Part shown: in pieces, positions 33,132 through 45,459 of the stretch
Layout: each line of letters starts with the position of its first letter
Numbering within the stretch: the stretch's first letter is position 1
NCBI GenBank assembly: GCA_963995505.1
Contig: OZ023184.1
Coordinates: forward strand, 8,386,308-8,450,307
DNA: 64,000 nucleotides
Direction: 5' to 3'
Origin: Hypericum androsaemum
Lineage: Eukaryota > Streptophyta > Magnoliopsida > Malpighiales > Hypericaceae
Program-made: the position numbers and the translations under genes
The notes under the pieces: model-generated
The model's database searches: none
Seen by the model: the letters and a program-made list of their open reading frames with translations, nothing else
Told to the model about the DNA's origin: nothing

Positions 33132-36100
33132 ATGGAGGAGGGGAGGGGTTGTGGTTCAAGTGCTGGGTTGAGCCCAAGGGAGCACATAGAGCACATAAGG
33201 AACGAGTGGTTCAGCATCGGAGCCAAGGACGCCAACAAGCTGGCTCCAATGCTCGACACGGCTGTCAAGTACCTCTCCGCTGAACTCTACACCAAGGACG
33301 TCCACTTCCTCATGGAACTTATTCAGGTCAATTTTTTTCTTTTCGTTAAATTTTATTGATATTATTTGTGGCCTCTTCGAAACCGTAATACTTTAAATTT
33401 AACTTTTTCTTAAAAATTCAATTTTTATGTTTTTTGGTTCGTCCAGTCGGATCGGTCAAATTTGTTCTTTGTTGTGCACCACTCCTTGGAGCTAGATTAC
33501 ATACTTTATTGCACATTTACTAAATATCTGTGTGATACATGCTTTTGGATCAAACGTGTTTTTTACTATCATTTCAAACGTAATGGAGAATAATTATACG
33601 TGTACTTGGAGATTAAACGTTTAAAATATGTGCAAATAAAACTTAAATTTGCTAAAATTAATTTGTTCATTACATCGAAAGATCATGACGAGGGAGGATA
33701 CAAATAATAGACTGAATTTCTACCAAAAAAAGATAATAGAAAATTGCAAATTCAATTTTTTACCAATTGAAACGAATTAATACGAATAAGGGTTCGTTGT
33801 TAATACCAAAAAGAAATATTTCAAGGTTTAAAATTTGAAAGCTTTGTAAAGAATCGTGTCTTCCCGGCTTTCGCTGCCCCATGGATTTGGCCTTTGGAGC
33901 GAAGCTATTGAAAGGGTTTCGGATGTTGTTGGAGTTCATTCCTTGTTGTTTGTGGGTTTGAAAGGGTCCCTCTCAATTAATTTTCGTGTTGGGTGATAAC
34001 AAAGATCAACTGTTTTTGGTTCGATTTTAAATCCAAGTGCATACTTGTAATTTTGTTTTATTTGTACAGTGTTAGTAATAATAGTGCTAATTAGCCCGGT
34101 ATTGATGAGACCATGAGAGAGTTGTTCTAAAGCGGTCTCGAGTTTGAGATACTTGTTGTACACGGTTGTCTTAGCTGTATGGTATGGTGTTGGGGCTGGT
34201 TGCACGCTAATGCAAATCTCAAATTATGATCTGCCAAATGTCTCTTCTTTTTATGAGCAAACGATATAAATTGACGGGGAGGGAAATTTTTCTGTTGACA
34301 GAATGCGGAAGACAACGATTACTTGGAGGGGTTGGACCCTTCTCTTGAGTTTGTCATAACTTCAAGAGATATAACATCAACTGGTGCACCTGCAACTCTT
34401 CTCATGTTCAACAATGAGAAGGGCTTCTCTGCCAAGAACATTGAATCCATCTGCAGTGTCGGGAATTCCACGAAAGTGGGCCACAGGAAGCGCGGTTATA
34501 TCGGCGAAAAAGGTACTCAAATGGCCTGTTCCACAGTTGGTTTCATACCCTTGTCACCAAAGAATCGAATCTCTGATGCCTGCACTTGAAGTTCTTAATG
34601 CATATCAATTATTGTTGTTGACAAAAGTAAGCGTGTGACTTATCATCTGGTGTTGTTTGTTGACTTGTGCAGGAATTGGTTTCAAGAGTGTGTTTCTGAT
34701 CACTGCTCAGCCTCACTTATTTAGTAACGGCTATCAGATACGATTCAACGAGAAGCCTTGCGCACAGTGCCAGCTTGGATACATCGTTCCAGAGTGGATT
34801 GAGGACAGCCCTACTCTCTCTGATATACAAAAGTTGTATGGCTCTGGTTCTGGTCTTCCAACAACAGTGCTGGTCTTGCCTTTGAAACCTGACAAGGTGA
34901 AACCCGTGAAGCAGCAGCTTTCGAGCCTTCACCCTGAAGTCCTATTGTTCCTGTCTAAGATAAAACGCCTTTCTGTCAGAGAGGATGACCAGAATCCGAA
35001 GCATGATACAGTTAGTGCAATTGCTGTCACAAAAGAGAGCAATTTTGCTGCCAAGAAGAACATTGATGCGGAGTCTTACACTCTCCATCTTTGTGCTGAG
35101 GAGAAGGGAGAAATGCAAGAGAGAGCATGCAGTTATTACATGTGGAAGCAGAGGTTTCCGGTCAAACAGGAAAATCGAGTCGAGAGGAGAATGGAGGTGG
35201 AGGAGTGGGTGATCACTTTGGCTTTTCCCAATGGCGAGCGACTCAATCGAGGAGGAGGAAGCTCACCTGGTGTCTATGCCTATCTTCCAACAGAGATGGT
35301 TACAAACTTCCCATTCATAATTCAAGCAGACTTTGTTCTTGCTTCATCCAGGGAAACAATACTTTTGGATAACAAGTGGAATCAAGGGATTCTTGACTGC
35401 GTTCCTTTTGCTTTTGTCAATGCACTAGTTTCTCTGGTCAAGACCGTCGAAGATGCACCACCTTCTTGCTTACCAAGGATGTTCAACTTCTTGCCAGTCA
35501 TGGGCTCTACCTATGAGCTGTTGAATGTTGTGAGGACTAAAATTAAGGAAAATCTGTCCAAAGAGAATATCATTCCGATCGAGTCAAACACAGTGCAGAA
35601 GTTCTTTCACAGGCCTGGTGAAGTTTGTCGCATAATGCCTGAGTTCAGGAATATATTGAGCATGGCTCGGATGCAGGGTGTTAGCCTACAGAATCTTTCA
35701 TCTCATGGCTGGTATGTGCTCAATTCATCGTTCGATCAACCCGAGTACGAATCTGTACTTGAGTTTCTAGGAGTGCAGCAAGTGGAAAATGAATGGTATG
35801 CCAAGTGCATTGAGAGTTCCAATATGGTGCAAAGAGTTCCAGAAAAAGTTTATTTGGATCTCCTCCTATATGTTGCTAAGAAATGGAGGACAAACTTTTG
35901 CACTACTCAGATGGGTAAAATCCCGCTTATAAAATATGTCAGTGGTCAAAATAATGTTTATTTCTGCAGCATCGTTGAATGCTCCAACTCACTGACAATA
36001 TGTCGATCATCGAATTCTGATCAAATTTCGTGGCTGATTGAGTGGAATAACGCATTCAGATTTGCGGGAGATCTCTTTTTTCTTCCCAAAATCTTGCAGG

Positions 36101-39100
36101 AAGTTATTGTATCACTCCGGGAGAAGGATTTTTTCGTAGAGTGGCTTGGAGACGTGGCGGAAGTGAATGCATTTACTGTGAATTCTTATGCAGAGAGGGT
36201 TGCCAACTCTCTGAAGAGGGATAGAAACCTTGTGGTTGCATATGCACATTTTCTATACCAATCATTATGCAGCAGTTTTCTTTCTGCACGCCAGGTTGGT
36301 ATTTTGTGCAAGAAAATGCCACTTATCGACAAGAATGGATGTGTAACAACAGCAAAGGGGGGCGGAGTTCTTGTTCCTGCCAGTGGAAGCAACTGGTCAG
36401 AGTTATTTGCTTCCAATCCCTGGAGAAGCGGTTCCTATGTCGAGTTGGGTGAGGACTATTCATGTCCCGTCCATTTTGCCGATAGAAGCACTACTGGGAA
36501 GCAACTCACAGAATTCTTGAAGACTCATCTTGGAGCTGCTGATGTCCCTGAAATCTCTCCTCCGGATGCAGCTATTTCTTCAACGTCTGCTCCGCTCACA
36601 AAGCAGAATGTGTTTTTGCTGCTTCGTTGGATTAGGTACCAGAGACGAAACTATATTGGGATTCCTTCAAAGTTCTTGACTTCCATACAGAAGGGAAGCT
36701 GGCTGATGAGTACTTTAAATGGTTCCCGTGGTTACAGGCCGCCTTCCCAGTCATTCTTCCTTACCAACAATGAAAATTCAAAGTGGGGAAACCTGCTACA
36801 GAACGGTTCTGAGCTTGTTGATATCCCACTAGTTGACCAGCCATTTTATGGCTCAGAAATTCATGGCTACAAAGAAGAACTGAAAGCAGCAGGGGTCATG
36901 TTTGAATTCGGAGAAGCGTGCACGTATATTGGCAACCATCTCATGTCTCTGGCAGCTTCATCCAGCTTGAGTAGAATCAAGGTGTTTTCTATTCTCAAGT
37001 TTATCAGATTATTGAGACGAAACTCTCTTTCTCCAAATGATTTTATTGCTAGTGTCAAGCAACACCGATGGCTAGTCACCTGCGAGGGTGTCCGGTCCCC
37101 TGAAGGTTCTGTTTTGTATGATGAGGAGTGGGAAATTGCCAGAGAGATCAGTGACCTCCCATTTATTGATGGAGATCACTATGGTGAGGACATGTCTTCT
37201 TTCAAGGAGGAGCTGAAGTTGCTTGGTGTTGTTGTTGGTTTCGACAAAAACTACCAGCTGGTTGCTAGCTACTCGAAGAGATCTTTTTGCTCGTCTTCCT
37301 TGACGTCCAAGGCATTCCTGCTGATACTGAACTGCATTCGGCATTCTGGATTATCCGACAAACTTGTTGCAGCTCTAAGAAATGCTAAATGCTTGAAGAC
37401 CGTCATTGGTTGCAAGTCTCCAAGTGAATGTTACTTGTCTGATCCTGAATGGGGTGGTCTGCTTCAAATTTTTAGCGTCTTTCCATTGGTTGATGGCAAG
37501 TTCTACCCTGGAACGAATGACTTTAAAATGGAGCTGAAGCTATTGGGGGTGAAGGTCAATTTTGAGGATGCTGTCAAGGCATTTTCAGTAATGTTGAAGC
37601 AACGAGCCTCGTCATCATCCATTGATAAAGATAATGTGTTTAATCTCCTTTCCTGCTACAAGAAGATGAAGGAAACAGCTAAATCCAAAGAGCTTGCTTC
37701 ACGCTTGAAGAAATCCATTACTGATGTATGCTGGTTGTGTACTCGGCTTGTGGATTATCGGTCTCCAGGAAACTGTATTCTGTTTGGTCCTGAGTGGGAG
37801 TCTATTTCATCCATCACCGTCCTTCCCTTTGTTGATGACGGTGACCGCTGCTATGGCAAGGGCATTCATGACTATAGACAAGAAATGAAGAGCATTGGAG
37901 TGATCACTGATCTGAAAGATGGAGTAAAGTTGGTTCTTGCTGGTCTTCATTTTCCCTCGGATCCGTCCTGCATACTGCCTACAAGTGTGCTATCACTCTT
38001 GCAATGTGTCCGGATAATGCTGGAAAAGAATGATGACTCCTCTGGTGTGTCTCTACTGAAAAATGCAACTCGAGATTGGTTAAAGACCAATGCTGGATAC
38101 CGATGTGCAGACAAAGGTATCTTGTTTGACCCCAAGTGGAAGCATGTGAAGCCAACAGACGGCCCTTTTATTGACGAAGACTTTTATGGTGCAACCCTTG
38201 TCTCCTATAAGAAAGAGCTCAAAGCAATAGGTGTGGCAGTGGATGATCTATCAAAAACATGCAAGTTGCTTGCTGATTCCCTGGATTCCCTATCAGACTT
38301 TGCTGCCATTGTCCGTATTTACAGTTTCTTGAAAGTTTCTGGGTGGAAGCCAAGTAAGGAGAACAGAAGAATTTGGATCCCCAGTGGAGATAACAGTGGG
38401 ATTTGGGTTAATGCTGACGAATGTGTTTTACACGACAAGAATGGTCTCTTCGGATTGCAGCTGCATGTGTTGGACAAGCACTATGAAGATAGCCTCCTTT
38501 GCTTATTCAGCAGTGGATTTGAAGTCAAGTCTAATCCATCATTTGAAGATCATTGCCTGCTCTGGAAGCAGTGGGAAAATGAAGAACGCGATATATCGCA
38601 AGCTCAATGCTGTGCTTTTTGGCAGTGTGTTTTGCAACATCGGGGCTCGCATACTTGGAAGACTCTTTCTGCCGAATTGGTCAAGCTACCTGTTGTATCC
38701 AAGTCTGGTGAGATCCTGTTGCTTGGAAAGAGTGATGTTTTCCTTGGTGACGATCTTTTGTTGAATGATCTGTTTGAGATAGCCTCACCTGACCCGCTTT
38801 TCATCTGGTATCCTCAACCTACTATGCCTTCGCTTCCTCGCACCGAGTTACTAGAGATATACAAGAATATTGGTGTTCGTGGAATATCCGAGTCCGTGAA
38901 AGGGCAAGAAGTATCATTGATTGACAGCACTGTAGAACACGAGGAGCTGAATCCAGGAGAAAGTTTGTTCAAGAGGGGGCTGATGAAGGTAATCCTCGGT
39001 TTTCTTGCTGGTCCGGCTGTTAACATGGACGTGCAAAAGAGGCATGGAGCTCTGAAATGCCTTCTAGATCTCACTGTTGTGGAAACAATGGAGCCAATAA

Positions 39101-39459
39101 CCATAGACTATGCTTTGGAGCTGTCTTCAAGGGAGAGTGTGAATGTGAGGGCATCCCAGATGGTTCGCTGGCACAAAGAAAGTTGCAAGTTTTTCACTCA
39201 GAAGCTGTACAGGTGTGGTGCATCTGGGCGGAAAAACCGCATGGAATATGCAGCTAACTTTGCGGAAGCAGTAGCAGGCGGGTTGCTATGGGAGAAAGAA
39301 GATAAAATCAATGAGCTGGCGGAGCTGATCAAGTTTGTTTTCCTGCTGGAGTTTGATGAAGAAGATGTTGAGTACTTGATGAAGTCCAAGAATCTGCAGA
39401 TTTTCCGAGAAGATGAGGAGTTCCTTTCTGTTGCCTATCCTTCAGCTGGTCAGGCTTAA
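33132..39459 (+). CDS. NO VEIN-like / sacsin-like protein with N-terminal GHKL (HSP90-type) ATPase domain
   Basis: Large plant protein with an HSP90/histidine-kinase-type ATP-binding domain; NO VEIN relatives act in vascular and embryo patterning, but the role of this member is not known. Exons 33132-33326, 34302-34512 and 34673-39459 join in frame (HFLMELIQ-NAEDNDYL; GYIGEK-GIGFKSVF) to 1730 residues. ATP-site motifs are visible: ELIQNAEDN (N-box with catalytic Glu and Mg-binding Asn, about 62-70), FNNEKGF (G1-like) and RGYIGEKGIGFKS (G2). The middle has five repeats of about 110 residues, each ending like LPFIDGDHYG...YKEELKxxGV. No frameshift or stop. Close to proteins annotated 'NO VEIN-like'; the helical C-terminus ends EDEEFLSVAYPSAGQA. 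Confidence 0.93.
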
Positions 39460-40133
39460 ACCATACCACCCTTGTTTTGAAGAACTGCAGTTCATAGACA
39501 AGTGCAGTTAGCATCTTAGGCTTCCAATAGTAGCTTCATATTTGGTTTCATGTCAGATTTGCCTCCTTTTTTTTTGGTGTGAAATAAGTTTCTTTCTAGT
39601 TATATGCCCTTTCTAGTTATAGTCAGCATTTTTTCAATCTAGCTTCTTCTTGGGGCAACTTATTCAGTTTCTTTCTTTGTTTTTCCAAAAAAATAGGTTG
39701 AATCTACCAAGAAGATAGCAGATTATGTTTCCCAGTTAAGGAGAGTTGAAGAAGGCCATGGTATGTATATCGATTCTGCAGACAAATTCCGTCGTTCGCA
39801 GCATTTGCTCATGGTTTTCTTCCTCTTAACCTTTCGGTTGTTCTGCAGGGGTTACGCATTTTGACCGGATGGCAACGAACACTTGTTTGCTTTGTTTACA
39901 ATAAAGTCAAAAGTAGTGCATGTCGTTCGGTCGTTGATGAATTTTAATCTTCTAGCTGTAGCATATTTTCCGGAGCTTTTCGAAGGTGTGTAACATAGTA
40001 CAAGAAAACTTGCATTGAGCTTTGCCTTATGAATGGTTGCATAGTCTGAGCAGTGAAGTTCACGTGCATGGTTTAGCTTCTGATTGTTCATCGGGGTTGA
40101 CATTTTTGCAATCTTAGCTCGGGGTTGACCTGA
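39460..40133. other. 3' region of the NO VEIN-like gene with possible alternative exons
   Basis: Mostly 3'UTR-like DNA. Two splice-bounded open segments, 39697-39760 (VESTKKIADYVSQLRRVEEG) and 39849-39904 (GVTHFDRMATN..., stop at 39902-39904), join in frame and look protein-like. No in-frame link to the NO VEIN-like coding exon was found. Confidence 0.35.
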
Positions 40134-41566
40134 TTATCTGGACCTCTCGTCCTCTCTCGACTTCTCATCCTGCTCTTCTTGGAGTCTCCTGATAAGATCA
40201 TGCACGGCCCGCACCTCCTTGGCTACCTTTTCGTCTCTTCTCCTCTGGTTGCGTTTCTTAGCCATAGCCTCCATATCAGCTCGACTCGGATAGATAACGC
40301 TGGTATCGGGGACCAAGCAACGTGAGTACCCGCCATATGTCCTGCAGGGCAGATGGTGAGAATAGAGGTCAATGAATGGAAGGCCATTGGAACCATATCT
40401 CATTGACCACAATGTCCAAAAGCTCGAGAAGGTTAAGACAACTCTACCGAAAACTTCTTGTTATGCTTCTCAATGAATGGAGGGCCCGCTGTGAGGTGAC
40501 CCAGGTCCTCGCAGAACCATTTCCCACCATACGTCATATCGTCCATGGCTTGCTCAACACTAAAAACCTCCCACAGCCGAAGGCTAGGAAAAAGGCGTGG
40601 CTGGTAATCCTTACGCCAGGCCACACGCCATCATTAGCTTCTAAAACAGCCAAGTCACGCCTTTTACTCTCAACTGCCTCTTCTTGCATCTGCTTATAGG
40701 TTTTCTCCTCTTGCGCCTTTAGAGGAACCCAAGGTGGAATAGCTTTCTGCACTTTATGAAGGAAGCATGTCGCTGCAGCGGCTAATCGGACTGAGGATAA
40801 AACCACAGAGCAAAGAGTTAGTTCAATCCATTGAGCTGGATAAAGTATGACCATAACAAGATACAAAAGTGGAAGCGGACCAAAAGCCAGGGTAACAGAG
40901 CAAACAACCACCACCGGTTTACTCTTCCACAAACATCTTCCAAAGCAAGTTTGGTGACATAGCCAGAGGAATTTCCATATCCTATCCAAAACCTTAGGTA
41001 ATGAGTAGGTAGATCTTCCACATTTACAGACTAGCCCAACACACTCACAACTAACGATGTGGTAATCCCAACAGCATAGGTTCTAGGAAGTTAGCTCCCT
41101 TAGTGCTACGATATACCCGTTCATGAAGCAGCACAATCTCTTCAACATCAAGATACTGATCCTGTCATGAAACCGGATCTCACCTAAAGCAACTGCATCT
41201 CCTCACTCTGGTACGGTGCTATCCTTTCGCTTTCAAGCAACCATCTTTGAACTCTCAAACACCTAATACTCGGCCAATGGACTCGGAATCGGATTACTCC
41301 TATCAGCTATTGCTTTATAGACACTAGACCACCAACACTACGACGAGGAAAACAAACAAGGAAGGTATCTTCCCAAGTGACAACAGCTCGTTCCATCCCG
41401 TAAATCATACAAATGGGGACCCACTCATCCATGTCCCGCATCCACACAAACGTATCCTTGTCGATGATCCATGCCCCCCACGCGGACTTGAGCTGCACCA
41501 TCTGCATCGGCCCCCTGGTCCTCCCCAACCTGTCCTTGTTGAAGAACCCACCACTCTTCATGATAA
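40134..41566 (-). pseudogene. TIC56: TIC56-like gene, degraded
   Basis: Resembles TIC56, a component of the 1-MDa protein translocon of the chloroplast inner envelope. The minus strand reads FNKDRLGRTRGPMQMVQLKS and DTFVWMRDMDEWVPICMIYG (GYF-like domain), then IPPWVPLKAQEEKTYKQM and LAVLEANDGVWPG, then in another frame WEVFSVEQAMDDMTYGGKW, and again shifted GLPFIDLYSHHLP, RTYGGYSRCLVPDTS and a charged C-terminus. Lesions: the expected intron donor after VVTWE is AT instead of GT (near 41360); about 30 residues are missing with a frame change near 40590; a further frame change lies near 40450. No transit-peptide exon was found upstream. It sits beside a GILT gene, as I recall for Arabidopsis TIC56. 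Undetected introns could explain part of the damage, so a working gene is not fully excluded. Confidence 0.6.
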
Positions 41567-42704
41567 CTGCATCAACAAACCCCCAATTAACAACACTCAC
41601 CCAAACTTCACAACCACAATAAACAACCGCCCCAATTGCTACGGCTTCAAACCTCAGTCCTATAAACCATCCTATCCATAACTTATCATACAACAACTTA
41701 TCCAAATTATCATACAACTTTTCTCAGACAACATAAGATACATAAAACCCAACCAAAAGTCAAAGCTTCAAACTTTAGCTTTTGGGTAGAATAAAGTTCC
41801 AAACTTCAACATTACAATCATAGTATCGGCCTTCCTGCGCTGGTCTCTCCCAATAAATATTTAACATTGCTGTGTTATCGAGAATTTGAACTCGAAATTT
41901 TGGTTAACCTAGAACAACTACCTTAGCAATTCATGCAAGTGCTCGTTGGTTGCCTTAATTACTAGTTTTGGGGGTTTGGTCAACGGGTTTTGATCATAAT
42001 TCATAAGTAAAGGGCAAGATATTTATGAAGTTTATAGGGAAACCATCAATAGGTAACGGTAATGGTTTAAGAAATTGTACTTCCAAAAAATGGTTCGAGA
42101 AATTATCGGACAGGCTGATTATAGTTTTACTAGCAGTAAAGCTGAAATCAGCTTTTTATTGTGCTAGAAAGTTTTTAATTAAAATTTTGTAATGATTTTT
42201 ACAAAAGTTTAGAGTTAATTTTGTTTTTCAAAAATTTGAAAATAAAATATAGTGGTTTTTTGGGTTGGACAAATGACTAATCAATACTACATAATTAATC
42301 AATTTGTGTTAAGCCCACGACTGCTTTGCCATAATTTATAAGTATCCAATAATTCCACCAAGGTTAACAAATTAAACTGATAATTATTGATTTTCTGGTT
42401 AAAAACCGAACTGCGGTGAGCAGTATGATATACCGAAAGGCAAGTAATAATGTAAACATGGATTTGATTCTATGGCATGAAAAGGTCGAAGACAAGATTC
42501 CATTTGCCATGTAATTCATTATCTACTTGGGCAATGTGCTACTTTCACCTCCAAAGAACCAAAGCAGAAGCCAAGAATCTCAAGTTTGGGGAAAAGAAGG
42601 AATTCTTAATGGATGCAAACCCAATAAACCTTTAAACTAAGGAACACCTTATTTACACTAGACCACCACTTGGACAGTTCAGCCCTTTGCAAGTTTAGAG
42701 AGAG
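41567..42704. other. Intergenic region between the divergent TIC56-like and GILT-like genes
   Basis: AT-rich with no exon recognised. About 41845-41960 (minus) has a B-box-like CGAGTTCAAATTCTCG and could be an old tRNA-derived SINE, but no target-site duplication was identified. Confidence 0.4.
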
Positions 42705-43647
42705 ATGTCTTGTGTCCTACGCCTAGCATCTCTCTCTTTCTTGCTCCTCACTTCTGCAATGTGCTCTTCTGCAGCAATATTACGTAATTTTAGTGACTGG
42801 AACACTGACGTCTCTGCAGCACGGCCCGGATGAATGCTTCCTCAATGCCGTTGAGGCCTGCACAATTGCCATATACCCCGACACGGTAACCTTACTCTGT
42901 TCTACTATGAACTTCCAGAGCTATGCTACATTCTAGTGTTTTATAATGCATGTTACACTTCTTCGGATACTTTGCGCGGATGCAGGACCGACATTTCAGG
43001 TTCATACACTGCATAGCACATCAATCAATCCCTGCAGAACAGAATCAATGAGTGGATGAGCTGTTTTGAATCGTCGGGGTTGGGGAGCTCGCCAATCGAT
43101 TGCTACGCTGCTGGACACGGGAACGCGGTTAGGCCTACTTATTTAACCTCATAGTTCCAATCTGTATTGTTGGTTACTGCTTCAATCAATCAAGTACACA
43201 CCTAAATCTGTATTGTTGCATTGCTACTCTCAAGTTAATTGACGGGTTCTAACCGTCGAATACAGCTCGAAACCAATCATGCAGCGGAAACTTCTCAGCT
43301 CAATCCACCTCACAGATTCGTGCCATGGGTGGTTGTGAATGACCAGCAACTACAGGAGGTTGGTCCATGAACTTTCTAGGCCTCCAAAATGTCTTGCTTG
43401 TCGGTTTTCGGCTTCTAAATTGCTCTTCTTCTCTCACTTGTAATAGGACTTTAAGAACTTCGTGAGCTATATATGCAAGGTTTACAAGGGGACTCCAATT
43501 CCAGATGCTTGCAAGTTCCTTCCTGAAGCAAGCAGCATCAGCTCGTTACAGGAGGAAAAATTAGCATCTTCTGTTTGCTTTCTAGGTGAAACGCGCAGCC
43601 AAACATCATCCGGACACAAGTACCTTGTATCAAACATGAAACACTGA
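42705..43647 (+). pseudogene. GILT-family thiol reductase pseudogene (OSH1-like), copy 1
   Basis: GILT proteins (gamma-interferon-responsive lysosomal thiol reductase family) are secreted or vacuolar disulphide reductases with a CXXC site. Here a signal-peptide-like start (MSCVLRLASLSFLLLTSAMC, 42705) is followed almost at once by the second family exon, 42820-42885 (HGPDECFLNAVEACTIAIYP), then 42986-43127, 43266-43358 and 43447-43647 (DFKNFVSYICKVYKGTPIP...). The exon part that should carry the CXXC site and VPWGN motif is gone. The exon at 42986 changes frame inside (HFRFIHCIA... then RINEWMSCFES). Family signatures CYAAGHGNA-LE and PPHRFVPWVVV are still clear. Two independent defects make a working enzyme unlikely. 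Confidence 0.75.
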
Positions 43648-44759
43648 TCAATCCAAGTACTCCGATGACCAGCTTGTTAGAAGATTTTGGAAGAAAGTTC
43701 AGTAATTTTGAGGTCATAGTATTGATTTACTTGCATGGAAGAACATGTATTAAAATACTGTACCAGCCGTAGTATTGATCTCCTGTTGTAAGCCAAGAAA
43801 TACGAACTTGTGTTTTTGTCAGATGCGTGAGGTTTGAACTCGACACCAGATTTTTTTTAAAAACAGATTGTCTTTATTAATATCGCAGAAAAGAAAATGA
43901 AAGAAAAAATTACACAGAAATCAATCCGCAAAATTTTTTTTCACTAACATGCGGAAAGTTTATGAAAACTTAAAGATACTAGGCCGCACTACCCCCACCA
44001 AGCTTTCCTACCATGCACCCAGTTGCTAACCCATTTTTTGCGACCCTGGGATAAAATTTGCTGTGAAATCTTGGTAGCAGTCGGCTTGTCCTTTCGGCTA
44101 CTTCTTGTGGATTGCTCCTCGTCCACGATGTCCCCACTTTTGACCTGCAAATAGCGCCATTAACCTAACTGATTCATCGTCCATGACTTTAACTACCTCA
44201 GGTTCCTTTCCCTTTCGTCCCGGAATCGGAGCTGCACCCTCAATGGCCTCCAAGTTATGTAACCCTTCCTGCTTAGCCGAAGAGGGACCCCTCGAACTCG
44301 ATACCTGAAGTTAAATTATAATAATTTCTAGTTTCTACAGGTTAATCTATGTGTTTATTTTTTCAAAAACCACATAATTTCTAGATACTCAGAAATTTGA
44401 CTAACCTAAATTGAGGTAGGAAAGACCTTATATGGCGACAAAAACACTACGCGTTCAATATGCTTGATGGTAGTACTTGATGGTAAACATGAATGCCATT
44501 TAAATTAGCATATGCGTACTTAACTTTGAGGTGGTTAATTTGTCTATTTCTTTTCTCTAAATCTGCATGCAACACAGGCATCAACTTCTCATCCTCCTCC
44601 ATTTGTCTGCATCTCACCGATCTCCATCAATAAGTTGGTGAAGCTAATTTAATTCGGAGTTTACTTTGGGAAGGAACAGCTATTCATCTTCCAAAATAGC
44701 TACCAAGGACAAAGACGCGTTTTTCCTGCTGTTATACTATATTGGACGCCAACAAGTTT
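43648..44759. other. Intergenic DNA with one possible orphan exon (44145-44304, minus)
   Basis: Mostly no signal. On the minus strand, 44304-44145 is bounded by an acceptor (TTTAACTTCAG) and a donor (GCAG|GTCAAA) and is open for 53 codons (SSAKQEGLHNLEAIEGAAPI, then KGKEPEVVKVMDDESVRLMA). I do not recognise the family. It could be a remnant of a gene broken by the copia element to its right, or part of a transposon. Confidence 0.3.
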
Positions 44760-45459
44760 TCACATTTCATGGCCACTGTCACTGATGCATGTGTGAAGAG
44801 AATCTAAGCTCATTAGGGGCATACCTGGCGGGAGGCTAACCGGGTGACGGATATGCTGTCCAGGTAGACCATTAGAAGGAGTGTCGGGCCCATTAAGTGC
44901 AGCTGGTGGGTGAGGCTCAAACGGGGCAGGTCCATCAAGAGTGCAGGAGAGTTCGGGCTCAGGTGGGGCAGACCCAATAGGCAGCGGGCTAGAAACAGGG
45001 ACCAGAAAAATCAACCTCGGAACTCGGAGAACTCTCGGGGATACTGGATGTCGGAACACGAGAAACCATAAACTTCGGATCCTGGAAAGGAAAGATAGAC
45101 TCATCAAAGATGACATGACGGGAAATATATATACGGGAAGTAGAATAATCGAGACAGCGGTAACCCTTATGTTGCTTGCTGTAGCCCATAAAAACACATG
45201 GAGAAGATCTGGGTTGGAACTTATGTTTGGTAGTGGGTCGAAGCCACGGGTAGCAAAGACATCCAATAATTCGTAACTCAGATAAAGTTGGTGTTTCGCC
45301 AAATAACTTTGCATTAGGGGACATGTTATGTAAGATGGGAGTGGGAAGATGATTAATCAAATAAACAGCAGAGTCAAAAATAAAGGACTAGTATTTAAGA
45401 GGGATGGCCGCATGGTTAATGACGGCAAGGGCAGTTTCAACAATATGGCGATGTCGTCG

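Noticed and set aside
41300..41370. U12-type AT-AC intron in the TIC56-like gene
   Set aside because: The donor ATACCTTCC differs from ATATCCTT, the acceptor is AG, and no TTCCTTAAC-like branch point lies before it.
41845..41960. Possible minus-strand SINE
   Set aside because: A B-box-like motif is present but the A-box is weak and no target-site duplication or A-tail is clear.
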